This document shows positions 16,697-25,443 of a stretch of 64,000 nucleotides of DNA, in pieces. Under the pieces are notes generated by a model. It was not told the origin of the DNA and searched no databases. It was given only the letters and a program-made list of their open reading frames with translations. This DNA comes from Bacteroidia bacterium (GTDB lineage: Bacteria > Bacteroidota > Bacteroidia > Chitinophagales > Chitinophagaceae). Location of the stretch: positions 1-64,000 of the forward strand of contig JAUIBA010000018.1 of NCBI GenBank assembly GCA_030427635.1, written 5' to 3'. Both the position numbers and the translations under genes were made by a program. Position 1 is the first letter of the stretch. The number at the start of each line of letters is the position of its first letter.

Positions 16697-17446
16697 ATGC
16701 GTAGGTACCTTATACCGGTGGCAGTAATTGCCCTGACTATTAATGTAAATACTGTAAAGGCTCAGGGACTGAGAGACTGGTTTAAGAAAACCACCAGTGC
16801 CGTATCGGGTGCAACGAAGCCGGGTTCAGGTACTAAGGGTAGTCTTACCAGCGGCGAAATAACAGCAGGCCTTAAAGAGGCGCTGAATGTGGGCACTAAA
16901 AATGCTACCAGCAGACTATCATCGGTAAATGGGTTCTTTGGCAATCAACTGATAAAAATTGCGATGCCGCCTGAGGCTAAAAAGATAGAAACCACACTGC
17001 GGTCTATAGGTATGGGAGCGCAGGTAGATAAGGCCATACTATCTATGAACAGGGCGGCTGAAGATGCCGCAGGCAAGGCAGTGCCAATATTTACCAATGC
17101 AATAACGGGGATAACCATACAGGATGGGCTGAGCATACTGAAAGGCAGTAATGATGCCGCTACCCAGTACCTGAAAGGTAAGACAACCGCGCAGCTTACT
17201 ACTGCCTTTAAACCAGTAATACAATCATCGCTAAACAAGGTGCAGGCCACCAAATACTGGACGGAGCTTGTAACCGTGTATAACAAACTGCCTACTACCC
17301 GGCAGAAGCTAAATCCTGACCTGACGGCCTATGTAACGGAGCGGGCGCTGAGCGGCATATTTGTGAATATAGCCCAGGAGGAAGCCAAAATACGCAGTAA
17401 TCCTGCGGCCCGCGTGAGTGATATACTAAAAAAAGTATTCGGGTAG
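16697..17446 (+). CDS. DUF4197 family exported protein
   Basis: 249 residues from ATG 16697, with a clean signal peptide (MRRYLIPVAVIALTINVNTVKAQG). The mature part matches the DUF4197 pattern: GLKEALNVGTKNA, FFGNQLIKIAMPPEAKKIETTLRSIGMG, AAEDAAGKAVPIF, then a long C-terminal helix ending in SDILKKVFG. Function unknown in the literature I know. An ATG at 16679 overlaps a -7-like box TACCTTTA (16672-16679), which argues for the 16697 start. The frame is open further upstream to a GTG at 16637, next to the stop of the previous gene. Confidence 0.88.
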   Translation: MRRYLIPVAVIALTINVNTVKAQGLRDWFKKTTSAVSGATKPGSGTKGSLTSGEITAGLKEALNVGTKNATSRLSSVNGFFGNQLIKIAMPPEAKKIETTLRSIGMGAQVDKAILSMNRAAEDAAGKAVPIFTNAITGITIQDGLSILKGSNDAATQYLKGKTTAQLTTAFKPVIQSSLNKVQATKYWTELVTVYNKLPTTRQKLNPDLTAYVTERALSGIFVNIAQEEAKIRSNPAARVSDILKKVFG

Positions 17447-17590
17447 GAAGCGTATTTAATAGTTATTTACTATGCAGTAGCTTGCGGTTCAATGAAAATA
17501 GCCGTAAATTGCACATATTACAAATGTGTATAGCAGGCCTGTGGCCGGCAGCACTAAACAGAGATATTGCAAGAAAACGCAGCTACTAAT

Positions 17591-19177
17591 ATGTCGCAGG
17601 AACTGAACTTTGACATTGCCTCCTGGTGGAATGGTCTTTCATTTGACGGTAAAGAATTGTTTAACCTCTCTGAGGATGGCCGGCTGGTGCTCCATGCCGG
17701 TGATACTGAAAAGGAACGGCTGATAGCCGAAATAAACGCTGAGAACAGTGCCGCCATGCTCAGTAGCCTGGGAGAGAAATACTATCAGCTACAGGCTAAG
17801 GTAGCTGAGCTGACCAATGAATGGAATACCAGTGAGGATAAGCTGAAACTGGCTGATAAGATAGCTGCACTGCGTAATGCTATAAAGAATACTCCGGCGC
17901 TGGGTAATATAGATAAACTACTGGCAGAAACAGCACCATGGCAGGCCGCTATAGATGCCCTCTATGAGGAGAACTATGCCACACGCCTGAAAATAGCAGA
18001 ACAGGCTGAAGCGCTGGCAGAAAGTACCGAGTGGAAAGAGGCTACCAATACCTTTAAAGAACTTACAGAACAATGGAAAGCCGCAGGCCATACCGATAAG
18101 GGACGAAGCGATAAGCTGTGGGCCCGGATAGAGGCTGCACGCACTGCATTTTACGACAGGAAGAAGGTACATAATGAGGAGCATGAAAAAGATATGCTGG
18201 TGAATCTGGACCTGAAGCTAGACCTTGTGGAACAGGCTGAAAGTCTTGTAAACAGCAGTGAGTGGAAAAAGACAGCTGACACCTTTCACCGGCTTACCAA
18301 TGAATGGAAATCTATAGGCCATACGCTGAGTAAAAAGAATGAAGAATTGTGGCAGCGATTCATAGCTGCAAAGAGTGCTTTCTTTGACAGGAAACGGGAA
18401 CATACAGCACATGTACAGCAGGAGCAGGAGGCTAATGTAATAGCTAAAACTGCACTTGTGGAGCGTGCCGAAGCCATGCAGGAGAGTACAGACTGGAACA
18501 CCACAGCACAGGCGTATGCCGGGCTGATGGATGAGTGGAAAAAGACCGGCAGGGTGAACGGAGAGAAGGGTGAAGAGCTGTGGGGCAGGTTTATGGCAGC
18601 ACAGGATATGTTCTTCGGGGCGCGTAAGCAGCACTCTGAAGGTGTGCGCAAAACGCATGAGAGCAACTACAACATAAAAATGGAGCTGCTGCAGCGGGCA
18701 GAACAGATAAAAAATTCAAACCTGTGGGGCGAGACTACAGCAGAAATGAATGAGCTGCTGGATAAGTGGAAAAAAGCAGGTCCTGTAGCCAGGGAACACT
18801 CTAACAAAATATGGGAGGCTTTTCTGGCAGCACGTAAGCACTTCTTCAACAGAAAAGATGCTAACCGCGAACAGCGTAAGCACTATGCCGAAGCTCAGAA
18901 ACAAGTAAGGACTGAGCAGGCAAAAGAAATGGTGGGCCGCCTGATGCGTGAGATACAGGAAGAAGAAAGCAAACTGGCCGACTTCACCGAAGCGCTGAAG
19001 AATATAACTCCCGGCAAAAAAGCAGCAGAACTGAAAACACACCTTGAAAACCTGCTACAGGAAGGTGCGCAGAAGCTGAAACGCCTGCGTGAAAAATATG
19101 ATGCCGTACAGCAGGAGCATGGGCATAAAGAAACAACCGAAGAAACTGCAACAACCGAAGAAGAAAGCGCAGAATAA
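17591..19177 (+). CDS. DUF349 repeat protein
   Basis: 528 residues from ATG 17591; the upstream TTG at 17567 gives an unlikely leader. Four DUF349 repeats of about 75 residues run from about residue 140 to 450. Each has the pattern W(K).T(A)...L...EWK..G......LW.RF.AA...FF.RK. A highly charged coiled-coil C-terminus ends in an acidic tail (KETTEETATTEEESAE). No signal peptide is seen, so it is cytoplasmic. DUF349 proteins are abundant in Bacteroidota, but their role is not established. The SUI1-like gene follows 22 bases later, suggesting cotranscription. Confidence 0.9.
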   Translation: MSQELNFDIASWWNGLSFDGKELFNLSEDGRLVLHAGDTEKERLIAEINAENSAAMLSSLGEKYYQLQAKVAELTNEWNTSEDKLKLADKIAALRNAIKNTPALGNIDKLLAETAPWQAAIDALYEENYATRLKIAEQAEALAESTEWKEATNTFKELTEQWKAAGHTDKGRSDKLWARIEAARTAFYDRKKVHNEEHEKDMLVNLDLKLDLVEQAESLVNSSEWKKTADTFHRLTNEWKSIGHTLSKKNEELWQRFIAAKSAFFDRKREHTAHVQQEQEANVIAKTALVERAEAMQESTDWNTTAQAYAGLMDEWKKTGRVNGEKGEELWGRFMAAQDMFFGARKQHSEGVRKTHESNYNIKMELLQRAEQIKNSNLWGETTAEMNELLDKWKKAGPVAREHSNKIWEAFLAARKHFFNRKDANREQRKHYAEAQKQVRTEQAKEMVGRLMREIQEEESKLADFTEALKNITPGKKAAELKTHLENLLQEGAQKLKRLREKYDAVQQEHGHKETTEETATTEEESAE

Positions 19178-19199
19178 GTAATAGGGAACCCGAATAGTG

Positions 19200-19538
19200 A
19201 TGTCAAAAAAGAATACTCCGAGACCGGATGGTCTTGCCTACTCTACCAATAAAGATTTTTTTAACGACTTCCCGGCTGATGAGGATGTGGTGACGCCTGC
19301 TGCCAACCAGCAGCGGCTGCGTGTGCGGCTGGATACCAAGCAGCGTGCCGGTAAGATAGTGACACTGGTGGATGGTTTTGCCGGTAACACAACGGACCTG
19401 GAAGAGCTGGGTAAACGCCTGAAGACGAAGTGCGGAACAGGTGGCAGCGCCAAAGACGGGCTGATACTGATACAGGGTGACTATAAAGAAAAAATAGTGG
19501 CCTGGCTGAAGGAGTGGGGATATACACAGACAAAGTAA
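19200..19538 (+). CDS. SUI1/eIF1-like translation factor (YciH family)
   Basis: 112 residues from ATG 19200. The SUI1 domain occupies roughly residues 40-110 (TKQRAGKIVTLVDGFAG, LKTKCGTGGSAKDGLILIQGD, IVAWLKEWGY). Bacterial SUI1 proteins share the eIF1 fold and are thought to act on initiation fidelity, though the physiological role in bacteria is not settled. The start fits ATG one codon after a GTG. Downstream of the DUF349 gene on the same strand. Confidence 0.92.
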   Translation: MSKKNTPRPDGLAYSTNKDFFNDFPADEDVVTPAANQQRLRVRLDTKQRAGKIVTLVDGFAGNTTDLEELGKRLKTKCGTGGSAKDGLILIQGDYKEKIVAWLKEWGYTQTK

Positions 19539-19593
19539 GCTGACATAATATTTTATATTTCTACAGAAAAGCAGGTACCGATGTCTGCTTCAC

Positions 19594-19601
19594 TACCTTT
19601 G
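19594..19601 (+). promoter_or_regulatory. -7 box (TACCTTTG) abutting the helicase start codon
   Basis: Exact TAnnTTTG match only four bases before ATG 19606. If transcription starts about 6 bases after the box, the mRNA has almost no leader. The -33 region is not a clear match. Confidence 0.5.
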
Positions 19602-19605
19602 CACC

Positions 19606-20928
19606 ATGCCAAAGGTGTCCATAGCCCGTATACTAAGCAATATGAATATAGCTGCACTCAACGAGATGCAGCAGGCCACACTGGAGCAGGGCTCCGGGAA
19701 AGGAGATGTAATACTGCTATCCCCTACGGGGTCTGGTAAGACACTGGCCTACCTGCTACCGGTACTGCAACTTATAGAGCAGGACAAAAAGAATACACAG
19801 GTAATGATAGTGGTACCCTCCCGGGAGCTGGCACAGCAAACGGAGCAGGTATTTCGCCAGATGGGTACAGGGCTGAAGATAACCGCATGCTATGGCGGGC
19901 ACAGGAAGGAGACGGAAGAAAATAACCTGAGAGAGTCGCCGGTGGTGATAGTAGGCACACCGGGGCGGCTGTGCGACCACCTGGATGATGGCAATATAGA
20001 CACCAGTGGCATTTCCCTGCTGGTACTGGACGAGTATGATAAGATACTGGAGCTGGGCTTTACAGAGCAGCTCTCATTCATACTGGAATCACTACCGGCA
20101 GTACATAAAAAAATCCTCACATCGGCCACGATGGATACGGGTACGCAGCAGCAGATAGCACTGCATGAGCCGGTAACTATCAACTTTCTGCCGGAAGAAA
20201 CAACAACGCAGGATAAGCTGAAAGTGCATGAGCTACGCTCTCCGGAGAAAGACAAACTGGAAACGCTATACCGGTTTCTATGCTATGCAGGCAGCCGTAA
20301 GACAATAGTATTCTGCAATCACAGAGAGGCGACAGAGCGCGTGAGCAAAGCCCTGGGAGAGCAGGGCATGGTAACATCCTGCTATCATGGCGGTATGGAA
20401 CAGCACCTGCGCGACAGCGCACTGAGTAAATTTCGCAATGGCAGCGCCAACTATCTCATTACTACCGACCTGGGGGCCAGAGGGCTGGACATAGCAGAGA
20501 TAGCCTATATAGTACACTACCACCTACCTGACACACAGGAGACCTATATACACCGAAACGGACGCACTGCGCGTATGCATGCCAGTGGCAGTGCCGTGCT
20601 GCTGACAGGCCCTGAAGAAACGGTTCCTGAATACGTGCAGCCAGCACCGGAAATAATGACACTGCCCGCTAAGCTACCTGCACCTGTGGCACCGGAATGG
20701 ACAACACTATTCATCAATGCCGGTAAGAAAAACAAGATAAACAAGATAGATATAGCCGGCTTCCTGTCGCACAAGGGTGGACTGAAAAGAGAAGATATAG
20801 GGCTGATAGAAGTAAAAGACTTTCTATCATTTGTAGCCATCAGAAAAAGCAAAGCCAGACAGACGCTAGGACTGATAAAAAATGAAAAGATAAAAGGCCA
20901 GAAAGTGATGATGGCTATAGCCCGCTGA
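19606..20928 (+). CDS. DEAD-box RNA helicase, DbpA-like
   Basis: 440 residues. ATP-dependent RNA unwinding, probably in 50S assembly if it is a true DbpA relative. Motif I SPTGSGKT is at 39-46, a Q-motif-like NEMQQATL at 19-26, motif III SATMD near 172 and motif VI HRNGRTARM near 318. Motif II reads VLDEYDKIL (about 142) instead of DEAD, an uncommon but tolerated variant. The C-terminal 75 residues (TLFINAGKKNKINKIDIAGFL ... FVAIRKSKARQTLGLIK) match the DbpA RNA-binding domain that recognises 23S rRNA hairpin 92. It ends four bases before the convergent gene at 20932. Confidence 0.9.
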   Translation: MPKVSIARILSNMNIAALNEMQQATLEQGSGKGDVILLSPTGSGKTLAYLLPVLQLIEQDKKNTQVMIVVPSRELAQQTEQVFRQMGTGLKITACYGGHRKETEENNLRESPVVIVGTPGRLCDHLDDGNIDTSGISLLVLDEYDKILELGFTEQLSFILESLPAVHKKILTSATMDTGTQQQIALHEPVTINFLPEETTTQDKLKVHELRSPEKDKLETLYRFLCYAGSRKTIVFCNHREATERVSKALGEQGMVTSCYHGGMEQHLRDSALSKFRNGSANYLITTDLGARGLDIAEIAYIVHYHLPDTQETYIHRNGRTARMHASGSAVLLTGPEETVPEYVQPAPEIMTLPAKLPAPVAPEWTTLFINAGKKNKINKIDIAGFLSHKGGLKREDIGLIEVKDFLSFVAIRKSKARQTLGLIKNEKIKGQKVMMAIAR

Positions 20929-20931
20929 TCG

Positions 20932-21363
20932 CTACTTTGTGATAACAGCAGGGTGCGCATTTTGACTGACGCCATCTATGCGGCATCCCTCCAGCGACCT
21001 GACTTTATCCTTAGGACAGTTACATGCGAACTCTGAATAGCTGTAATCGCTGATGCGATATGTTTTGCCCGTAGCAGGGATATACAGTTCCCAATCGCAG
21101 ATATCACCAAGTAAATCTCCTTCGATAGTTCTGAAGTAGTACGTACTGTCATCATTAAGTGAAACAGTGTCGCGTTTACGATCTATAGCCAACTGTGTGA
21201 AGCCCGAACCACGCACATACCCTGTAGTATAAATAGTGTCCAGCTCGTCGGGTGTGAAGCCCTGGAAAGACAGGTAAACTGTATCCCATGTGACGCAATA
21301 CTTTTTAGTGCAACAGGAACTAAAGATTAATGAAAGCAGGGCAATAGCAAAGATGTGTTTCAT
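20932..21363 (-). CDS. Putative lipoprotein of unknown function
   Basis: 143 residues. The signal sequence ends in FSSCCTKKYC, a lipobox with Cys 17 or 18. The mature part has a short Tyr/Thr-rich beta-like region (VTWDTVYLSFQGFTPDELDTIY), a DSTYYFRTIEGDLLGDICDWELYIP segment and a C-terminal CNCPKD motif. No family recognised. It stands alone, downstream of the DUF3037/HipA pair and convergent with the helicase gene. Confidence 0.7.
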   Translation of the reverse strand: MKHIFAIALLSLIFSSCCTKKYCVTWDTVYLSFQGFTPDELDTIYTTGYVRGSGFTQLAIDRKRDTVSLNDDSTYYFRTIEGDLLGDICDWELYIPATGKTYRISDYSYSEFACNCPKDKVRSLEGCRIDGVSQNAHPAVITK

Positions 21364-21397
21364 GTTATGTGTGTATTACTGCTATCAGAGACGATTA

Positions 21398-21790
21398 TTA
21401 CTGCCCTTCTGTAAGTACCAGCTCATCAAAAAGTTTATTCAATGTAACATCGGGATCATCGCAAAAGCCAGGGTGTACCTGTGAGGCCTGAATGATAGTG
21501 CTGCGGGTAGCTGTAAGCCAGCGAAAACGCTCTGCAAGCGGCAGGCTACCAATAGTACCTCCTGATGCGCCTCCACCACAAATACGTTCAAAAGAAGCCA
21601 GATAACCTGCCACCAATGCCACATCGAGCTGAGGGAATACCTGCAGCCGAGTAAGTGAATTGTCAAAGCGAACTTTCAGGAATCTTTTACCGGAGCAGTA
21701 CAGAACGACACCCACATTAAGAAACTCGCCCCGCTCTACCCGTGGCATTACCCGCACTACGGCATACTCATATAAGTGCTTCCCTTGCAT
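21398..21790 (-). CDS. DUF3037 family protein
   Basis: 130 residues. EYAVVRVMPRVERGEFLNVGVVLYC followed by KRFLKVRFD is the DUF3037 signature. The family is found mostly next to HipA-like kinases, as here. The start overlaps the 3' end of the kinase gene by 23 bases, so the two proteins are translationally coupled. Function unknown. The pairing suggests that it is a partner or substrate of the kinase (inference). Confidence 0.88.
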   Translation of the reverse strand: MQGKHLYEYAVVRVMPRVERGEFLNVGVVLYCSGKRFLKVRFDNSLTRLQVFPQLDVALVAGYLASFERICGGGASGGTIGSLPLAERFRWLTATRSTIIQASQVHPGFCDDPDVTLNKLFDELVLTEGQ

Positions 21791-22562
21791 TGACAGCAGC
21801 GTTTACGAAGTGAGCAGAATGAGTGATTCGGGTACAGAGAAACTGTACATAGGCGGCACGGTGCGCAGCGGCATCGGCAAAAGAGCTGTCTTCTACCAAC
21901 CATTCATCCGGTACAAGGTCTACAATCTCTTTTATCTTTCCGGCAGTTATCTTTTCTCTGGCTATAGCATCAGCCTCTGTAAGACTGGCTGCGGCAGGTA
22001 GCAGTACATGGTCCTTTATCTGAGCAAATGCGGCCGTAGCCTTCTCTTCCCAGTTGTGCCATGAATGATGAAAGTAAAGTGCGGCACCGTGGTCTATAAG
22101 CCATAATTCCCGGTTCCATGAGAGCATATTGGTGTTGCGACAGGTACGGTCTACATTAAGCAACAAAGCATCGAGCCATACAATCATGGATGCCAATGCG
22201 GCATCTACCTTTGTAGCAACGGGATCGAAGGTAATGGAACCGGAAAGGTAATGCAATGCCAGATTGAGCCCGGTGCTGGCCTTGAGCAGGTCCTGTATCT
22301 CTTCATCGCCCTCTGTACGACCAAATGCAGCATCGAGATGCGCAAATACCAGCTCAGGTACACGCAGGCCCAATGCCCGTGCAATCTCCCCACCTACCAG
22401 CTCAGCAATGAGGGCTTTTCTACCCTGCCCTGCCCCACGAAACTTGAGAACATACAGAAACCCGTCATCGGCTTCGGCTATTGCCGGCATGGAGCCACCT
22501 TCGCGCAGCGGCGTCACATACCGGGTGACATTAACGTGTCTTATTTCCAGCTCAGTACTCAT
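21768..22562 (-). CDS. HipA-like kinase (HipA-family/PI3K-like fold)
   Basis: 264 residues from ATG 22562. Much shorter than toxin HipA (about 440) and lacking its N-terminal subdomain. The kinase core is kept: FRGAGQGRKALIAELVGGEIARALGL (ATP-binding and helix C region), catalytic loop NVDRTCRNTNML (about 136-147) with Asp and two Asn, and metal-binding LIDHGAALYF (about 153-162) in place of DFG. There is no HipB-type antitoxin next to it. Instead the DUF3037 gene overlaps it downstream. Such pairs are widespread in Bacteroidota and Proteobacteria but uncharacterised as far as I know. Confidence 0.85.
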   Translation of the reverse strand: MSTELEIRHVNVTRYVTPLREGGSMPAIAEADDGFLYVLKFRGAGQGRKALIAELVGGEIARALGLRVPELVFAHLDAAFGRTEGDEEIQDLLKASTGLNLALHYLSGSITFDPVATKVDAALASMIVWLDALLLNVDRTCRNTNMLSWNRELWLIDHGAALYFHHSWHNWEEKATAAFAQIKDHVLLPAAASLTEADAIAREKITAGKIKEIVDLVPDEWLVEDSSFADAAAHRAAYVQFLCTRITHSAHFVNAAVNAREALI

Positions 22563-22572
22563 ACTCAATAAA

Positions 22573-22580
22573 CAAAGTTA
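22573..22580 (-). promoter_or_regulatory. -7 box (TAACTTTG) of the HipA-like/DUF3037 pair
   Basis: Consensus match on the minus strand, 10 bases before ATG 22562. The predicted leader is only a few bases long. Confidence 0.5.
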
Positions 22581-22665
22581 ACCCAAGGCACACTGTGTTG
22601 CCAATATATTTACAGGGCTGTATGTGGATGCAACAATTTCATAAATTTACTTACAAAACTGACCT

Positions 22666-23196
22666 ATGTCTTCACAACACTACCTTATACCGACACATAA
22701 GGGCGGGGCTGAAACCGACATTTCATTCCGTACTACTGCTACAGATACAGAAGATGCAGAAGACTGGTTTATAGATGCGAAAGACCGGCTGCTGGATGTG
22801 AATAACTGGGCAACATTTGCGCATCAGCAGCGGTTCAGCTTTCAGCTTACAGAGAGCCATCTGCAGCCCGTGTCGCGCACGGTGAGGCGGGCTGACCACC
22901 TGCTCATAAAAACTGAAGACAATACCCTGCATGATGCCTATGTGATAGATGCGCTGGAGTATGATGACTACCCCGATGAGCAGAAAGAAACCTTTGCCAT
23001 ACGCATGCACCCTACCGAAAGTGTGCCTGATGCAGAAGGGTACATCAGCGATACGGCAACAATAGTAGTGGAGCGTAACGGGATACACCTTGCAGCTACC
23101 TATCATGCCCGCAACAGCGCTACCGGACATACAGACCTATGGCATGGCATACCTGCCAGCGGATGGGCTGCTGTGATGCAGGGACTACTTAAATAG
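22666..23196 (+). CDS. Conserved-looking protein of unknown function
   Basis: 176 residues, acidic and cytoplasmic (no signal or membrane segment). It contains DTEDAEDWFIDAKDRLLDVNNWATFA in the N-terminal third, then a beta-rich segment (RFSFQLTESHLQPVSRTVRRADHLLIK) and a C-terminal GHTDLWHGIPASGWAAVMQGLLK. The base composition is like the neighbours and the frame is clean, so I regard it as a real gene. Divergent from the HipA-like kinase. No family assigned. Confidence 0.75.
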   Translation: MSSQHYLIPTHKGGAETDISFRTTATDTEDAEDWFIDAKDRLLDVNNWATFAHQQRFSFQLTESHLQPVSRTVRRADHLLIKTEDNTLHDAYVIDALEYDDYPDEQKETFAIRMHPTESVPDAEGYISDTATIVVERNGIHLAATYHARNSATGHTDLWHGIPASGWAAVMQGLLK

Positions 23197-23212
23197 CAAT
23201 GGTAAGTACGGC

Positions 23213-23740
23213 TTATGCTTTCTTAGCAGGTGGCTCCATAACGGTGCCACATTTCTTACAGGTACGCTTATGCTCATCTGAATAAAAGCGCTCCATAACC
23301 GGTGGCAGCTGGGCTACAATATCTGATACGTGCATGTACTCCTCATACAGCTTCTCATGACAGTTTTCACAGAACCACATAAAGCCATCCAGCTCCTCTG
23401 ATTTACGCTTTATCTCCAGTACCAGACCTACCGTATCGGCACCGCGCTGCGGAGAGTGAGGCGTGCGCCCCGGCAGCAGGAACATGTCGCCCTCTTTGAT
23501 ATGAATATCTACTATTTTGCCATCTTCCAGTATGCGTACTACGATATCGCCCTGAAGCTGATAAAACAACTCCTCGCCCTCATTATAGTGAAAATCCTTA
23601 CGGCTGTTAGGACCACCTACTACCATTACGATAAAATCGTCGGCTTCTTTGTAAACACACTGGTTACCAACCGGTGGTTTGAGCAAATGACGGTGTTCTT
23701 CTATCCATTTATTAAGATTGAAAGGACGTAGTACAGGCAT
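23213..23740 (-). CDS. 3-hydroxyanthranilate 3,4-dioxygenase
   Basis: Opens the ring of 3-hydroxyanthranilate to give the quinolinate precursor in the kynurenine route to NAD. 175 residues, the bacterial length. Iron ligands are exactly where expected: His51, Glu57 and His95 (motifs KDFHYNEGEELFYQ and GRTPHSPQR), with substrate arginines 47 and 99. The C-terminal rubredoxin-like metal site is intact (Cys124, 127, 161, 164). No other kynurenine-pathway gene lies nearby. The small gap to the plus-strand gene at 23196 leaves no terminator. Confidence 0.94.
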   Translation of the reverse strand: MPVLRPFNLNKWIEEHRHLLKPPVGNQCVYKEADDFIVMVVGGPNSRKDFHYNEGEELFYQLQGDIVVRILEDGKIVDIHIKEGDMFLLPGRTPHSPQRGADTVGLVLEIKRKSEELDGFMWFCENCHEKLYEEYMHVSDIVAQLPPVMERFYSDEHKRTCKKCGTVMEPPAKKA

Positions 23741-23768
23741 AAAAGATAATTTTAAGTAGTTAACAGTA

Positions 23769-25031
23769 TCAGCGAAGCACCTTGACCTTAACCGTTTCTA
23801 TACGGGTATTGGTCACCATGAGGATATCAAACTCACATTTGTCAATGATGATCCGCTCCTTCATTTTAGGTATTGTTTCGTGCCGGGAAATGATATAACC
23901 CGACAATGTTTCAGAGTCCCCGGTAGAGAAATGGAAGCCGTACTTTTCATTGAGGTAGTCCAGCTCCAGACGGCCTGAAAATATGTATTCATTTCCGGCT
24001 ATCTGCTTCTCTACAAACTCCTCCTCGTCATACTCGTCATTGATATCGCCGAATATTTCTTCCAGCACATCTTCCATTGTGACAATACCGGCAGTACCTC
24101 CAAACTCATCAATGACCCAGGCAATGCTCTTACGCTCACGTGTGAACCTGTTCATGAGATCAACAGCACTCATAGCTTCAGGAACGGCTGTGATGGTATG
24201 CAGTATATCCCGTACCACTTGGGGCCTGCGATTCATATCGAGGTGATGAATATAGCCCACAATATTGTCAATGGTTTCATCATAAACAATGATTTTGGAC
24301 AGCTTTGTATCAATGAACCTCGCTTTTACCTCTGCTATAGGGGTATCAACATCTACAGCTTCTATCTCATTACGGGGCACCATACACTTCCGCACTTTCA
24401 CATTCACCAGATAGAGTGCATTCTCAAACAGTTCCTGATTAACCTCACTACTCTCACTCTCATGACTGTGCATACTCTGCTTTACAAACAGCTCCAGATC
24501 TACCCGGTTAAAAACCTGCTTATTCTCTTTGATACGGACGTTAAAGAGATATTTGAGAATAAACTCAGATATAGCCACGAATACTCTTGTAACCGGAGAG
24601 AAGATAGTGTGTATTATCTTCATAGGTACAGCGAAGATGGTCAAAGCAGCCTCGGCCTTATGGCGGAATATGGCTTTGGGCAGAAACTCAGCAAAAACCA
24701 GTATCACAACTGTAGCAAAAATAGTATCGGTAAGCAGCTTTACATATTCCGGCACCTGAAGGTCGTAATGCTTGAAAAAGTACTCGGTGAGCTGAGATGT
24801 GAACAGACCATAAACAACGAGTACGACGTTTACACATACCAGCGCAGTACCGATAAACTCGGCAGGATTTTCCATGAAGCCGGAGAGAATTTTCCCAGCA
24901 TACTTCCCCTGTTTCTTTTTGAGCTCAATGTTCAGTTTATTGACAGAAATAAAGGCAATTTCTATCCCGGCAAAAAAGCCGATGAGCAGGATACAAATAA
25001 CCGTATAGAGCAAAATATGGGGAACATCCAT
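23769..25031 (-). CDS. CNNM/CorC-type membrane protein (DUF21, CBS pair, CorC-HlyC domain)
   Basis: 420 residues from ATG 25031. DUF21 transmembrane domain (about 1-185, with FFAGIEIAFISVNKLNIELKKKQG), a CBS pair (about 200-320, KCMVPRNEIEAVDVDTPIAEV and WVIDEFGGTAGIVTMEDVLEEIFGDINDEYDEEE) and a C-terminal CorC/HlyC transporter-associated domain (about 335-415). Members are implicated in Mg2+ or Co2+ transport. The name hemolysin often attached to them is historical. A -7 box lies five bases before this start, supporting ATG 25031 over the upstream TTG. Confidence 0.92.
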   Translation of the reverse strand: MDVPHILLYTVICILLIGFFAGIEIAFISVNKLNIELKKKQGKYAGKILSGFMENPAEFIGTALVCVNVVLVVYGLFTSQLTEYFFKHYDLQVPEYVKLLTDTIFATVVILVFAEFLPKAIFRHKAEAALTIFAVPMKIIHTIFSPVTRVFVAISEFILKYLFNVRIKENKQVFNRVDLELFVKQSMHSHESESSEVNQELFENALYLVNVKVRKCMVPRNEIEAVDVDTPIAEVKARFIDTKLSKIIVYDETIDNIVGYIHHLDMNRRPQVVRDILHTITAVPEAMSAVDLMNRFTRERKSIAWVIDEFGGTAGIVTMEDVLEEIFGDINDEYDEEEFVEKQIAGNEYIFSGRLELDYLNEKYGFHFSTGDSETLSGYIISRHETIPKMKERIIIDKCEFDILMVTNTRIETVKVKVLR

Positions 25032-25036
25032 ACCGC

Positions 25037-25044
25037 CAAAGATA
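25037..25044 (-). promoter_or_regulatory. -7 box (TATCTTTG) abutting the CNNM/CorC start
   Basis: Consensus -7 box on the minus strand with five bases (25032-25036) between it and ATG 25031. Predicted leaderless or near-leaderless transcript. Confidence 0.5.
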
Positions 25045-25064
25045 GTGAAATACAATAAGATAAA

Positions 25065-25442
25065 TTATCTGACAGGAGGCTGCATGGGGATACCTGTTTT
25101 CTTCCTGAAAGAAAGGAATACACATATCTGACTCAGCTCTTCTGCGGTAACCCTTTCATCGGGCATATTCTCTTCATGCTGACGGTTAGATACCCGTAAT
25201 TCATATCCCTCCAGCTTTTCTCTTGAAAAGTCAGGGATAATCATACGGCGACCTACTTTCTGATTATGACACTCTGCGCAATTCATACCATACAAGACCT
25301 TTCCCTTCTCCCAAATCTTCATATATTCTGTACGTATATTCTCTGCCATTTCCGGTGGAAAATCGGCTACTGGAGTGTACTTACGGGTGGCACAGGACAT
25401 CAGTGCCGCTATGGCTGCCGCCATCACAATGCTGTTTTTCAT
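25065..25442 (-). CDS. Lipoprotein c-type cytochrome
   Basis: 125 residues. Signal peptide with lipobox LMSCAT (Cys17). One heme site CAECH at residues 55-59 follows a helix GKVLYGMNC, and a Met-containing segment later (NMPDERVTAEELSQICVFLSF) gives the likely axial ligand and final helix of a class I cytochrome. It lies one base downstream of the di-heme peroxidase gene and is almost surely its redox partner in one operon. Confidence 0.88.
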   Translation of the reverse strand: MKNSIVMAAAIAALMSCATRKYTPVADFPPEMAENIRTEYMKIWEKGKVLYGMNCAECHNQKVGRRMIIPDFSREKLEGYELRVSNRQHEENMPDERVTAEELSQICVFLSFRKKTGIPMQPPVR

Positions 25443-25443
25443 A

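Noticed and set aside
24198-25058. A 286-codon plus-strand open frame opposite the CNNM/CorC gene
   Set aside because: Antisense to a gene with clear domains and with no homology-like pattern of its own.
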